Assembly: GCF_017355915.2 (NCBI RefSeq)
Contig: NZ_JAFEUV020000019.1
Span: 28,633 to 92,632, forward strand
Source: Telluribacter roseus
GTDB taxonomy: Bacteria > Bacteroidota > Bacteroidia > Cytophagales > Spirosomataceae
DNA length: 64,000 nt
Direction: 5' to 3'
Shown: piece by piece, positions 15,955 to 24,776 of the stretch
Layout of the letters: each line of letters opens with the position of its first letter
How positions within the stretch are numbered: the first letter of the stretch is position 1
Position numbers and translations under genes: made by a program
Notes under the pieces: model-generated
What the model was told of the DNA's origin: nothing
The model's input: the letters and a program-made list of their open reading frames with translations, nothing else
Databases searched by the model: none

Positions 15955-17643
15955 ATGAGTGACCTCAAACGGCTTGTTTCAAAACGATGGATTATATGGA
16001 CAGTTGGGATTGTGGGGGGGATTGTACTGCTGGTTTTACTGGCTTCGTGGGTGCTGCCTGGTTTTTTTAAGAATCAACTGGATTCTTCATTAAAAGAGTC
16101 TGTACGGGAAGCCTCCGACGGGCTCTATTCTATTGACTACAATGATCTTTCAATCAACATACTGCTGGGCAATGCCGAGGTAAGCGATGTAGTACTCCGC
16201 TCAGACTCGACTATTTACCAAAAACTGGTGGAACAGAAGAAGGCCCCGGACCAGGTAGCCAGTCTGCGAACAGAAAGCCTGCGTCTGGAGGGGGTATCTA
16301 TCCTGAGACTCCTGCTCTTTAAGTCACTCTCGATAAATGAGATATTGATAGAGAGCCCGTACGTGACCCTGGCCGTTGACAAGAAGCCGTATAATACTGA
16401 TCGTCCCAAGAAGTCGCCGTACCAGATTATCAGTAAGGTACTCAAGTCCATCCAGATCGACCGGATCAGCCTCACCAGTGTGGATTTTACCTACATCAAC
16501 AATAATGGCGAAAAGTCGAAGGAAAATCACCTGCAGGAGCTGTATGTGGATGTTTCTGATTTTTTGCTCAATGAAGAAACCGCCCAGGATACAAGCCTTA
16601 TCATGTTCTCGCAGCAAATAAAGATACGCCTGAAAGGACTAACTCTTGATCCGGGCAATGATCAGTATACATTTAATATGCAGGAGCTTGAGCTCTCGTC
16701 CAGAGACAGTACGATCAAGGTACAGAATGTTCATTATAAGCCCCGGTACGGTAAGGATCAGTTTTCAAAGGTACTGGGCATATCCAAAGACCGGTATGAT
16801 TTCAGATTTGAGAATATAACAGCCCGACGGGTCGATGTCCGCCGGTTTCTGATGCAGCAGCAGTTGTTTGCAAAAGTACTGGAGGTGGACAAAGGGCTGA
16901 TGGATGTGTACCGGGACCGCAGGTATCCTGACCCCAAAGAGAGTAAAATGGGTACATATCCCCACCAGCTACTAAAGCAGGCTAAATTTGTAGTACGCTT
17001 TGACACCGTACGGATCAGGGGTACGGAAGTATACTATGGTGAACGAAGCGATAAGACCGGCCTTCGCGGCGTAGTGAAGTTTACAGGCACACGAGGTACT
17101 ATCACTAACCTTACCAACGATACCGCTACCATTGCCGAGCGTCCCTACTGCCGGGTGCGGGCGTATTCCAGCTTTATGGGTCAAAGCCGGATTGATGCCT
17201 ACTTTAACTTTAACCTGGCCGCAAATAATGGAGCCTTTAATTGTGGAGGTACCATGCGTAACTTCAAAATAGCCCACGTAAACCCTGTGATACGGGCACT
17301 GGCAAAGGCTAGTGTAGAATCGGGTGACCTGAATATGCTGCAATTTAAAATACAGGCGAATAGCTACCGGTCACACATTATTACCCAGATGCATTACAAC
17401 AACCTGAAAGTAGATGTGCTGAAGCAGGATAAAGAGTCCGGAGAGCTGAAGGAAAGATCTTTTCTAACCAACCTGCTCAACGGACTCTTTATCAAGAACA
17501 ACAACCCTTCGGGTAATAAACCGCCTCGGGTGGGGGAGGCGACGATCGACCGTCAGCCTACGGATTCCTTCTTTAACCTGATCTGGCAGTCAATCCTGGG
17601 TTCGTTTAAGGGGATCGTCACGGGTAAAGAAAACGATGATTAA
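15955..17643 (+). CDS. AsmA/DUF748-like envelope protein
   Basis: A 562-residue protein with one N-terminal membrane helix (about residues 13-34) and a long beta-rich periplasmic region. The early block (SINILLGNAEVSDVVLRSDST, LRLEGVSILRLLLFKSLSIN, EILIESPYVTL) follows the repeating strand pattern of AsmA-like proteins, which form long lipid-transfer grooves between inner and outer membranes. A transport role for phospholipids is known for AsmA/TamB relatives and is inference here. The stop codon overlaps the convergent PAP2 gene by 4 nt, so the two transcripts must overlap. Confidence 0.7.
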   Translation: MSDLKRLVSKRWIIWTVGIVGGIVLLVLLASWVLPGFFKNQLDSSLKESVREASDGLYSIDYNDLSINILLGNAEVSDVVLRSDSTIYQKLVEQKKAPDQVASLRTESLRLEGVSILRLLLFKSLSINEILIESPYVTLAVDKKPYNTDRPKKSPYQIISKVLKSIQIDRISLTSVDFTYINNNGEKSKENHLQELYVDVSDFLLNEETAQDTSLIMFSQQIKIRLKGLTLDPGNDQYTFNMQELELSSRDSTIKVQNVHYKPRYGKDQFSKVLGISKDRYDFRFENITARRVDVRRFLMQQQLFAKVLEVDKGLMDVYRDRRYPDPKESKMGTYPHQLLKQAKFVVRFDTVRIRGTEVYYGERSDKTGLRGVVKFTGTRGTITNLTNDTATIAERPYCRVRAYSSFMGQSRIDAYFNFNLAANNGAFNCGGTMRNFKIAHVNPVIRALAKASVESGDLNMLQFKIQANSYRSHIITQMHYNNLKVDVLKQDKESGELKERSFLTNLLNGLFIKNNNPSGNKPPRVGEATIDRQPTDSFFNLIWQSILGSFKGIVTGKENDD

Positions 17644-19190
17644 TTACCGGCGCCGTCGGCTTTAGCTCTTGTTACCGCGTAGCTACCAATATTTTTTCCA
17701 CACTTAAGTCCTACTTCACAGTCAAAGCGGTAGTGAATAAGGCCGTACATGCGCGAGTTGGAAGCCTCTACCGCCATATCACTGAATTTTTTGGCCTGCG
17801 CCGGGAAGATGTGGCCCAGTACCTCCGCCGCTGCCGCTGAGAAGGTAGAGTGGCCCGACGTATAGGATGGGAAGTTAGGTGTACCCACTGAAGTCTTCAG
17901 TCCGAATTGCTGCGGGCGTGGGTAGTACCACCAGAACTTCACGTCCCAGCAGCAGATGCCGGCATCCATCAGAGCGGTACCTACCAGAGCCAGCGTACGG
18001 GCCATGCGTACTTCGCTGTACCGGGCGTCGTGTGCGGCGTTAGCCGCTGTGCGGTGCCAGTGGCCGGGAGGAGTGTAGCTGCCCACTCCATCGGACCAGT
18101 AGTTGGCTATACGAGCCTGCTCACGCGTCTGGTTTTTCTGGATAGATTTCAGTTCGTCAAGGGCCTTTTTGAATTCTTCACTACCCAGAGCCGGTGGAGC
18201 CTCGGGGCGCAGTTTGGCTACGGTAGCTTTATCAAAGTTCCAGGGAGTAACCAGACCGTAAGCCGGTAGCATAGGGGGGCGGCCCGGTGTCTCCTGGGTT
18301 ACCCAGGGCTCGGTTACACCTAGTTTTTTAGCGTTTTCGATCATACCAGCCGTCAGAGTCTGATTGTTGGAGCTGGACATACCATCGGTTCTGGCCCGGC
18401 CCATTACTTTGGCTGCCACCGCGGTGCCTAGCTCAGCTCCGGCGGTCAGGTCGCTTTGTACGTTCATACCAGCCCACAGGCGGCTCTCCTGATGTTCCTT
18501 CATCTTTGCCTCCAGATAAGGTACTTCACCGGGAAACATCGCCTTCAGAACAGCAAACGAAGCAGAGGCTACCACGGCATCCTCAGACGGATACGTAGGG
18601 ATGCCAGATACCGGTAGAGCAGCCTTGATCGAACTCTCTGCCTGAGCCGGTGACATACGGTTATACTTGTACTTGTAGTGCCAGGCCGTTACCAAGGCAT
18701 CATACTGGGCAACACTCAGGTACGCCAGCGCACGAGCTGTATAGGGTGGGTTGGCAAACGGAAACTTAGGATCAGCCAGTGGATTGGCGGCATCAGGTAC
18801 CGGGTACTTACCATCCGGACCAGAGGCAGGAGGCAGGTTGTAGCGGGCGGCCAGTTCGCGGGCTATTTCGTTCCAGCGGTACACGGCACCGGCACTCCAG
18901 TACTCTACTTTTTGCTTTTGCTCTGGAGTCAGCGAGGCAGACTGCTGCTTAAGACTACTCAGCTCAGCCTTGTACTCGGCTGAGGTGGTGGCACTGGGAG
19001 CGGGTACAGTCACCTCGGTGGGTGAAGCAAGTACGTAGGTTTTCCAGGTACCGGCATTGGCATCAAGATTGGTGGGGATATAATACGGAATAACAGGCTC
19101 ATGGATGGTCTTGTCACAGGATAGGGTAGTGATGGCCAGGAGCCCTGCCAGTAAGGTCCGGTACGGAGGAAGGAATGAATACTTTTTCAT
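17640..19190 (-). CDS. PAP2/vanadium-haloperoxidase-like lipoprotein phosphatase
   Basis: A 516-residue exported protein (signal ending in TLSCDK, a likely lipoprotein). The three PAP2/haloperoxidase motifs are complete near the C-terminus: KFWWYYPRP (KX6RP), PSYTSGHSTF (the PSGH block) and SRMYGLIHYRFDCE (SRX5HX3D). The size, above 500 residues, and the all-helical layout fit the vanadium-dependent haloperoxidase-related family rather than short lipid phosphatases. It could be an acid phosphatase or a haloperoxidase; the sequence alone does not decide. It heads the 3' end of a three-gene minus-strand unit with two barrel proteins. Confidence 0.85.
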   Translation of the reverse strand: MKKYSFLPPYRTLLAGLLAITTLSCDKTIHEPVIPYYIPTNLDANAGTWKTYVLASPTEVTVPAPSATTSAEYKAELSSLKQQSASLTPEQKQKVEYWSAGAVYRWNEIARELAARYNLPPASGPDGKYPVPDAANPLADPKFPFANPPYTARALAYLSVAQYDALVTAWHYKYKYNRMSPAQAESSIKAALPVSGIPTYPSEDAVVASASFAVLKAMFPGEVPYLEAKMKEHQESRLWAGMNVQSDLTAGAELGTAVAAKVMGRARTDGMSSSNNQTLTAGMIENAKKLGVTEPWVTQETPGRPPMLPAYGLVTPWNFDKATVAKLRPEAPPALGSEEFKKALDELKSIQKNQTREQARIANYWSDGVGSYTPPGHWHRTAANAAHDARYSEVRMARTLALVGTALMDAGICCWDVKFWWYYPRPQQFGLKTSVGTPNFPSYTSGHSTFSAAAAEVLGHIFPAQAKKFSDMAVEASNSRMYGLIHYRFDCEVGLKCGKNIGSYAVTRAKADGAGN

Positions 19191-19211
19191 TGTGAGGTTC
19201 TGATTAGCAGG

Positions 19212-20105
19212 TTAGTAGTTAAACTGGTACAAAAACGCAACGGAGTAGTTCATGCTCTGGCCTACGTTCAGGCCTTCTACCACATAGCCTACCCGGGCGC
19301 TGACGCCGATGTTGCGGGGCTGTACTTTACCGTACCAGCCGATGGTAGTCATTTCCATCTTGTTGGTAGGGAAAGGCATATCATTGCGCCGGATATTATC
19401 TCCGTCTACACAGGCAAAGCGCTCTGCGAATACTTCGGTCTGCCACTTTGATTTCAATATACCCAGGCGTGCTCCCAGATCAATGGCGTTGGGTACCCGT
19501 ACTTCATTGGTACTGTACAGGCGTCCGTCGGCCTGGTAAGAGTAGCGGTCGATGAATATATTGCTACGCCACGAATAGCTCCCGTGGCCGGTCAGGTAGA
19601 GGCCGGTGGGGGAATGGGAGTAGTTTGCAATGATACGGCCGGTAGCGGTGCGGGCCTGCAGACCGATGGACATCGGCAGGAAGTCAGGTACGTAATTGGT
19701 AAGCGGGATAGATCCTCCCACTACTCCGTGCAGCGACAGGCCTTTCTTGTCGAAAGCCTTGTACTTAACCCATAGTGAAGCATCCTGGAATCCCTTCTGT
19801 CCCATCAGGTTGCCCGCGCTGGTCTGGGTCCAGACGTAGGGAACGCTTGCGATTACGTTGAGGCGGTCGGTAATGCCTACGGCAGCCATAGCCATGGCCA
19901 TCTGTGTAGTGTGGGTACCAATGTTCAGGTTCTCGCGCTTGAGGGTGTTCTCCCAGTACTCCGTCCAGCTGCTATGGCCATAGTTCAGAGCCAGACAGGT
20001 GGTTTTACGAGGCATGTAGATCACGTCGTGGGGCATCTGGGCCTGAGCACCTGCCGCCATAAGCAGCAGGGTCAGGATAAATATAGAGGTAGTCGTTACT
20101 TTCAT
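19212..20105 (-). CDS. Outer-membrane transporter-like barrel
   Basis: A 297-residue protein with a signal peptide (ending AGAQA) and a strand-rich mature region ending in SVAFLYQFNY. The layout (LNYGHSSWTEYWE, VGITDRLNVIASVPYV, ASLWVKYK, GVVGGSIPLTNY) matches the MetA-pathway/phenol-degradation type 'transporter' barrels. Substrate unknown. It lies 21 nt upstream of the PAP2 gene and 39 nt downstream of another barrel gene, so the three are probably coexpressed and may act on one substrate. Confidence 0.7.
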   Translation of the reverse strand: MKVTTTSIFILTLLLMAAGAQAQMPHDVIYMPRKTTCLALNYGHSSWTEYWENTLKRENLNIGTHTTQMAMAMAAVGITDRLNVIASVPYVWTQTSAGNLMGQKGFQDASLWVKYKAFDKKGLSLHGVVGGSIPLTNYVPDFLPMSIGLQARTATGRIIANYSHSPTGLYLTGHGSYSWRSNIFIDRYSYQADGRLYSTNEVRVPNAIDLGARLGILKSKWQTEVFAERFACVDGDNIRRNDMPFPTNKMEMTTIGWYGKVQPRNIGVSARVGYVVEGLNVGQSMNYSVAFLYQFNY

Positions 20106-20144
20106 TTTTAATAGGTAATAAAATAGATGGATAGTAGAGGTGGA

Positions 20145-21257
20145 TTAGAACCAGCGGGACATGCTTATTGAGACAAGGTAGTCGGCAAAGGCGGCGTCAC
20201 CGTGGCGTTGTCCGGTTGGGTCCTGGCGGTCGGCGTAGCTCTTAATACGGTTGCGGTACAGAGCAACGGGAACGGTCGCGGCTATCGAGAATTTCTGGGT
20301 CATGTAGGCTACGCCCGGCTCAACCGATACAATGTAGCCCGGACGACGGTAGCCGGCGCTTCCACCAATGGCGTCGTGAGCAGGGATACCTTCAACCCGT
20401 CCACCCAGCATCAACGACAGGCCCGGTACTACCGGAAGAGACTGGCTAATGCCCAAGCGGGCAGCAAACTGATCGGCTACCGAGAAAGTACCATCAATAG
20501 GGCTTACGGTAGTACCAGGATTCCGCACTACACCATTCGTTTCACGTGGGTTGAAGAGGTAGAATCCATTCACATAGAAGGTAGTATGATCGCCTAGTTG
20601 AGCGTATCCCTGGCCTTCCAGACTAAAGCCTACACCTCCGTCACCCAATTGAATAGATTGATCTACGGGTTTGCGAATGGTATAATCCTGCTTTTCCTGA
20701 TTGAGGCGGTGGAAATCGCCTTCCACCCGTGGGTTGCCGGTTGGCAGCTTCACACCCAGTCCCAGGGCAAAGTTGACCTTAGGTAGTTTCATGGGATTAA
20801 TGAGCCAGTAGTTGCCCGAAATGCGCAAATCACCAACACCCTGCGAATAGGTATGGAAACGCTTCTGCTCAGGATTGGCGGTAGTACTATTGCCATAGTG
20901 CTCATACAGCGAAGAGCGGTCGTTGTAGATTACCGGCAGATTCACCGAAAACGACAATCGCATATTGGGCTGGTACGTAATACCTAGGTCCAGCGAGTGG
21001 GAGAGGTTAACTACCTCAGTATTATTCTCGATCCGCTCTTTCTCCTCATGGTCGCCACGGAAGTGACGAAACGACCTGAAGTAGCGATAGCCTGTATTGA
21101 TCTGCCACTGACCGTGTCTTTGCTTAAACAGATCGGCCGAAGTGACCCCCATGGTCGAGGATGATGTATTCATGTGACGTACCGCCACGCAACCCTGTCC
21201 CCAGGCTGTTTGAATGCCAAACAGCACCAGGAGTGTAATATATAGAGTATTTTTCAT
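20145..21257 (-). CDS. Outer-membrane barrel protein, transporter-like
   Basis: A 370-residue protein. I chose ATG 21257 because it gives a proper signal peptide (MKNTLYITLLVLFGIQTAWG); the longer frame from 21356 adds 33 residues without signal character. The mature region has strands typical of the same transporter-like class as its downstream neighbour (LSHSLDLGITYQPNMRLSFS, VNFALGLGVKLPTGNP, SLMLGGRVEGIP) and ends SISMSRWF with a terminal Phe. First gene of the barrel-barrel-PAP2 unit. Function unknown. Confidence 0.72.
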   Translation of the reverse strand: MKNTLYITLLVLFGIQTAWGQGCVAVRHMNTSSSTMGVTSADLFKQRHGQWQINTGYRYFRSFRHFRGDHEEKERIENNTEVVNLSHSLDLGITYQPNMRLSFSVNLPVIYNDRSSLYEHYGNSTTANPEQKRFHTYSQGVGDLRISGNYWLINPMKLPKVNFALGLGVKLPTGNPRVEGDFHRLNQEKQDYTIRKPVDQSIQLGDGGVGFSLEGQGYAQLGDHTTFYVNGFYLFNPRETNGVVRNPGTTVSPIDGTFSVADQFAARLGISQSLPVVPGLSLMLGGRVEGIPAHDAIGGSAGYRRPGYIVSVEPGVAYMTQKFSIAATVPVALYRNRIKSYADRQDPTGQRHGDAAFADYLVSISMSRWF

Positions 21258-21353
21258 TGCTTGATTTCGAATTGATAAGATATGACATAGCCGGTAGAGC
21301 CTGTGCAGGAAGCATATTGCGCTGTAGGGCAGGAGTAGAGCACGCGCAACTGG

Positions 21354-21374
21354 CATCGGTATCAGGTACCGATG
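21354..21374. repeat. Small perfect hairpin (CATCGGTA-tcagg-TACCGATG)
   Basis: An 8-bp perfect stem upstream of the barrel-barrel-PAP2 unit, in a 281-nt gap otherwise without features. No T-tract, so not an obvious terminator; possibly regulatory. Confidence 0.3.
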
Positions 21375-21538
21375 TAGTAGTATAGCTCCGGCAGAAGATA
21401 AGCGCAGCAGCTCAGCGATGAGCCCGTACGGACATACCTCCTGGTCCTTAGTACCACAGATAACAGCTTCCCTTAGGCAATACCAAAGGGTGTGTCAGCA
21501 GAGCCAATCCAGACGGAACGGCTTGCCGCAAGAAGAAA

Positions 21539-22096
21539 TCAGGCAATGGCCTCGGGAGGCGGAGAATGGAGTTCCAGAGCAGCTGGAGTGAGAGAAAAAG
21601 TACGGGAAGCATAGGAAGCGGGCGCTTCTATCCAGTCGTACAGGTTGAAATACACCTTGCGGTGGGATGAGTAGTAGTCCTTGATCAGATAGCTGACTAG
21701 CTGAGAAGCCTTCTCAGAAGTACCGGGCAGGCCGGTTACCGTGATCTTCACCCATTCGGTGAGTGTCTGGAAAAGCTGCTTTTCGGTATGGTCTTTTACG
21801 CAAAGTACCACAAGGGTATCGCCCACAACCTCCTGCTTGTACAGCTTATAAAACTCGTTGTGGTACTCGATTTGCCCGTTGATGCGCTCAGGAGCCTGGC
21901 GCGTCTCGGTCCAGTAGGGGAGCTGGATCGGGATCTTGATGGTGAAAAGCTCTTCTTCACCCAGAATGTTCTGGTCAAGTTTATGCTGCATCTCAAGTTG
22001 CGCTTTCAACTGCATACACATATACACCGGGTAGTAGCCCAGCGTATTGAGTAGCAGCAGAAAAATGCTTCCGATACAGATTAAACGTTTCACCAA
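21539..22096 (-). CDS. Membrane-anchored protein of unknown function
   Basis: A 185-residue protein with one N-terminal hydrophobic segment (about residues 4-22) and an extracytoplasmic region containing IKIPIQLPYW, ERINGQIEYHNEFYKLYKQE and VGDTLVVLCVKD. The C-terminal tail is Pro/Glu-rich (ELHSPPPEA). I do not recognise a family. Similar small anchored proteins sit upstream of outer-membrane transporter genes in Bacteroidota, which fits its place ahead of two barrel genes on the same strand (281-nt gap). Confidence 0.6.
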   Translation of the reverse strand: MVKRLICIGSIFLLLLNTLGYYPVYMCMQLKAQLEMQHKLDQNILGEEELFTIKIPIQLPYWTETRQAPERINGQIEYHNEFYKLYKQEVVGDTLVVLCVKDHTEKQLFQTLTEWVKITVTGLPGTSEKASQLVSYLIKDYYSSHRKVYFNLYDWIEAPASYASRTFSLTPAALELHSPPPEAIA

Positions 22097-22294
22097 ACAG
22101 TCAATTTTTTATACAAATATTTCTAATTCTGACGAAAGAAAAAAGTACTTTCAAAAGTAAATCTTTCAGACCTAGAAACTTAACCGCCACGAGCTGAGGA
22201 CAGCAGTGGCTGCTCCGTCAGGCAGGTACCCCTGGCAGTGGCTAAAGAATAACAAACTGGCTGATTTACTGGTAGTACAGAAAATATTTTAGCA

Positions 22295-23407
22295 ATGGCA
22301 GCACAGAAGAACATACTGGTACTAAGCGGGGGAGGATTCAAGGGAGCGTTTCAGTGGGGGGCGCTTGAGTATCTCATCGAGCAGCAGCAGATCCGCTTTG
22401 ACCGTATAGCCGGAGTATCAGTAGGGGCTCTGAACGGAGCGTTGGTAGCCATGGATAAGTTTGCGGAGTTAAAGGCGCTCTGGCAGCAGGTCCAGCGGGA
22501 AGGGTACAGCAGTATCTATACATCGGAGCTGGTGGTTATGGAACGCGAAACGGTACGTCCTGACTTTGAGGCTATCATCAGAAAGCTGCTTCCCCGCTCT
22601 CTGTTCCGCTACGGCTTTCAGTATGTGTTTAACCGGCCGGCTCTGATCCGGGAAGTGGTGGCCAACTTCAACCAGATCCGCTCGCTGGCCGATAACCGCC
22701 CGTTGTATACTACGCTCCAGCGGGTAGTACGGCGGAGTGATTTCAAGGTACCCTTCCAGTGCGGGGTGGTGTCATTAGTGGATGCCAACTACTATACCTG
22801 CCGGCCCGAGGATTTTGCGTCGGACGAAGAGTTCTGCCGCGCTATTCTGGCTTCTACGGCTATGCCTATAGTATGGGAGCCGGTGAAGGAGCTGAGGTGG
22901 AAGGGCAGCTCCGCGCAAAACGCAACCGTGATCCGTGAGGTAGTCGATGGAGGTATCCGGACGGTATCTCCCCTGGGTGACGTAGTACATGCTATTAAGG
23001 ATGAAACCGATGACGTAGACGACTATGTGATTTATATCCTGAACTGTAACAGCTGGGACCTACCCGCCGACTCATCTCGTGACTACCACCTCACGAATAT
23101 TGCCCTCCGGGCTCTGGACGACATTGCCATCAACGAGATATTCAACGATGATCTGAAAAGGTACCTGGAAATCAACGAACTGGTCACGCAGGTACGCAAT
23201 GCACAGCGCGATCAGCGCCTGCCGCCCGATTTCAGACTGACACTGGGAGGGAAGGTACTTAAGTGCTTCCGGACGGTACTGGTACAGCCCGAGCCGGGTG
23301 AGGCAGGCCATACGCTCGACAGCAGCGCCGCAACCATTGAACGCCGTCGGGCTGCCGGTTTCAGGAGGGCGGAGGAAGCCTTCAAGATGACTATGCCAAT
23401 GGCCTGA
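22295..23407 (+). CDS. Patatin-like phospholipase
   Basis: A 370-residue serine lipase of the patatin family. It has the oxyanion-hole motif SGGGFKGAFQ (about residues 11-20), the nucleophile elbow GVSVG with S42, and the second dyad residue in VVDGGIR (D218). No signal peptide, so cytoplasmic or injected. Patatins cleave acyl chains from phospholipids. It stands alone between an unrelated gene and dnaN, with a strong bidirectional hairpin after it. Confidence 0.92.
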   Translation: MAAQKNILVLSGGGFKGAFQWGALEYLIEQQQIRFDRIAGVSVGALNGALVAMDKFAELKALWQQVQREGYSSIYTSELVVMERETVRPDFEAIIRKLLPRSLFRYGFQYVFNRPALIREVVANFNQIRSLADNRPLYTTLQRVVRRSDFKVPFQCGVVSLVDANYYTCRPEDFASDEEFCRAILASTAMPIVWEPVKELRWKGSSAQNATVIREVVDGGIRTVSPLGDVVHAIKDETDDVDDYVIYILNCNSWDLPADSSRDYHLTNIALRALDDIAINEIFNDDLKRYLEINELVTQVRNAQRDQRLPPDFRLTLGGKVLKCFRTVLVQPEPGEAGHTLDSSAATIERRRAAGFRRAEEAFKMTMPMA

Positions 23408-23431
23408 GTACCTGAAGTAGCCCTAAACACG

Positions 23432-23464
23432 AAGCGGTCTGCCCCTATCAGGGGCAGACCGCTT
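23432..23464. terminator. Bidirectional terminator between patatin and dnaN
   Basis: Perfect 15-bp stem (AAGCGGTCTGCCCCT / AGGGGCAGACCGCTT) with a 3-nt loop, between convergent genes. Very stable; a short T/A tract on each side. Confidence 0.85.
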
Positions 23465-23494
23465 TGCTATAGTACTTGGTACAACCTGTGGCTA

Positions 23495-24619
23495 TTATGC
23501 GTAGGTATTAAGCATCACCGGCATCACCAGCATCAGGATATCTTCATAATCTTCCTGCTCTACCGGAATGATCAGTCCCGCCCGGTTAGGCGCCGACAGT
23601 TCGAAAGTCACGTTCTTGCAGGTAAGGTTGCTCAGGATCTCGATCAGGAACTTAGCGTTAAAGCCAATCTCCATATCATCACCGTTGTACTCGCACATCA
23701 GCCTTTCGTTTGCCTCGTTGGAGTAGTCCAGGTCCTCGGCGGAAATGGACAGATCGTTGAGGCTCATCTTCAGGCGTACCTGGTGCGTGGTACGGTTGGA
23801 GTAGATCGAGATACGCTTCAGCGAGTTGAGCATTTCGGCCCGGTTGATCGTGAGCGTATTGGGATTATTGGTAGGAATGGCGTTTTCGTAATCAGGGAAA
23901 CGCTCATCGATCAGGCGACAGATCATCCGGATATTGCCAAAGCTAAAGAAGGCATTGGATGACGTAAACTCCGCTTTAACAGCCAGATCCTCCGAAGGCA
24001 GACATGACTTCAGCAGGTTCAGCGCTTTGCGCTGGATAATCATGGATGTATCAGAGCTGGACTTGATGTCGCTGCGACGGTAGCGTACCAGGCGGTGGCC
24101 ATCTGTAGCTACGAAGGTAGCGTTCTCGGTACCTATCTGCACAAACACCCCCGTCATGGCCGGGCGCAGATCATCAGTACTGGTAGCAAAAATGGTATTG
24201 GAAATGGCCGTAGCCAGCGAAGCCGACGACAACTCTACCGACTGACCGCGGTTGACCGATGGTGTCTTGGGGAAATCAATGGGGTTTTCGCCCGAAAGCT
24301 TATAGCGACCATTGTCCGAAACAATCTCAGTGCCGAAGGTTTCTTCGTCAACATTGAATGTAATGGGTTGCTCGGGAAGGCCCCTTAGTGTGTCCAGAAG
24401 AAGCTTGGCCGGTACCGCAATGGCGCCTTTGTCACCCGCTTCCACCTCAATTTCGGTAATCATGACCGTCTGCAGGTCTGAAGCCGTGACAGTAAGAGTG
24501 TTACCCTCCAGTTTAAATAAAAAGTTCTCCAGTATGGGCACGATCGGGTTCGTAGAAACGACACCGTTGATGGCCGATAGTTGTTTGAGGAGCACCGATG
24601 ACGATACGACAAACTTCAT
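23495..24619 (-). CDS. dnaN: DNA polymerase III beta subunit (sliding clamp)
   Basis: A 374-residue sliding clamp. It begins MKFVVSSSVLLKQLSAINGV and has the three repeated clamp domains, with conserved FATDGHRLVRYRR in the middle and the C-terminal LIIPVEQEDYEDILMLVMPV. It forms the ring that tethers the replicative polymerase. It is not next to dnaA; instead gldG lies upstream on the same strand with a 157-nt gap holding its own promoter box (24745-24752). The dnaN-gldG neighbourhood fits Bacteroidota. Confidence 0.97.
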   Translation of the reverse strand: MKFVVSSSVLLKQLSAINGVVSTNPIVPILENFLFKLEGNTLTVTASDLQTVMITEIEVEAGDKGAIAVPAKLLLDTLRGLPEQPITFNVDEETFGTEIVSDNGRYKLSGENPIDFPKTPSVNRGQSVELSSASLATAISNTIFATSTDDLRPAMTGVFVQIGTENATFVATDGHRLVRYRRSDIKSSSDTSMIIQRKALNLLKSCLPSEDLAVKAEFTSSNAFFSFGNIRMICRLIDERFPDYENAIPTNNPNTLTINRAEMLNSLKRISIYSNRTTHQVRLKMSLNDLSISAEDLDYSNEANERLMCEYNGDDMEIGFNAKFLIEILSNLTCKNVTFELSAPNRAGLIIPVEQEDYEDILMLVMPVMLNTYA

Positions 24620-24744
24620 AATACGCAGTGGCTATTTTTTCAGTTGACAGTTGACAAGTACAGTTCCTTTGGGGAGGAATGGGGCTTCTTATAGCTAAGA
24701 TACTCACATTTCACACGTAAAGCCCAAATTTTCTCTGTAAAAAA

Positions 24745-24752
24745 CAAAAGTA
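24745..24752 (-). promoter_or_regulatory. -7 box (TACTTTTG) for dnaN
   Basis: Exact TAnnTTTG match on the minus strand within the gldG-dnaN gap. It predicts a leader of about 120 nt, which contains GTTGACAGTTGACA-type direct repeats (24641-24656). Confidence 0.5.
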
Positions 24753-24776
24753 AAAAAAATAACGCACCTACGGCGT

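Noticed and set aside
21258..21356. 33-residue extension of the barrel gene at 20145
   Set aside because: It would hide the signal peptide that starts at 21257.
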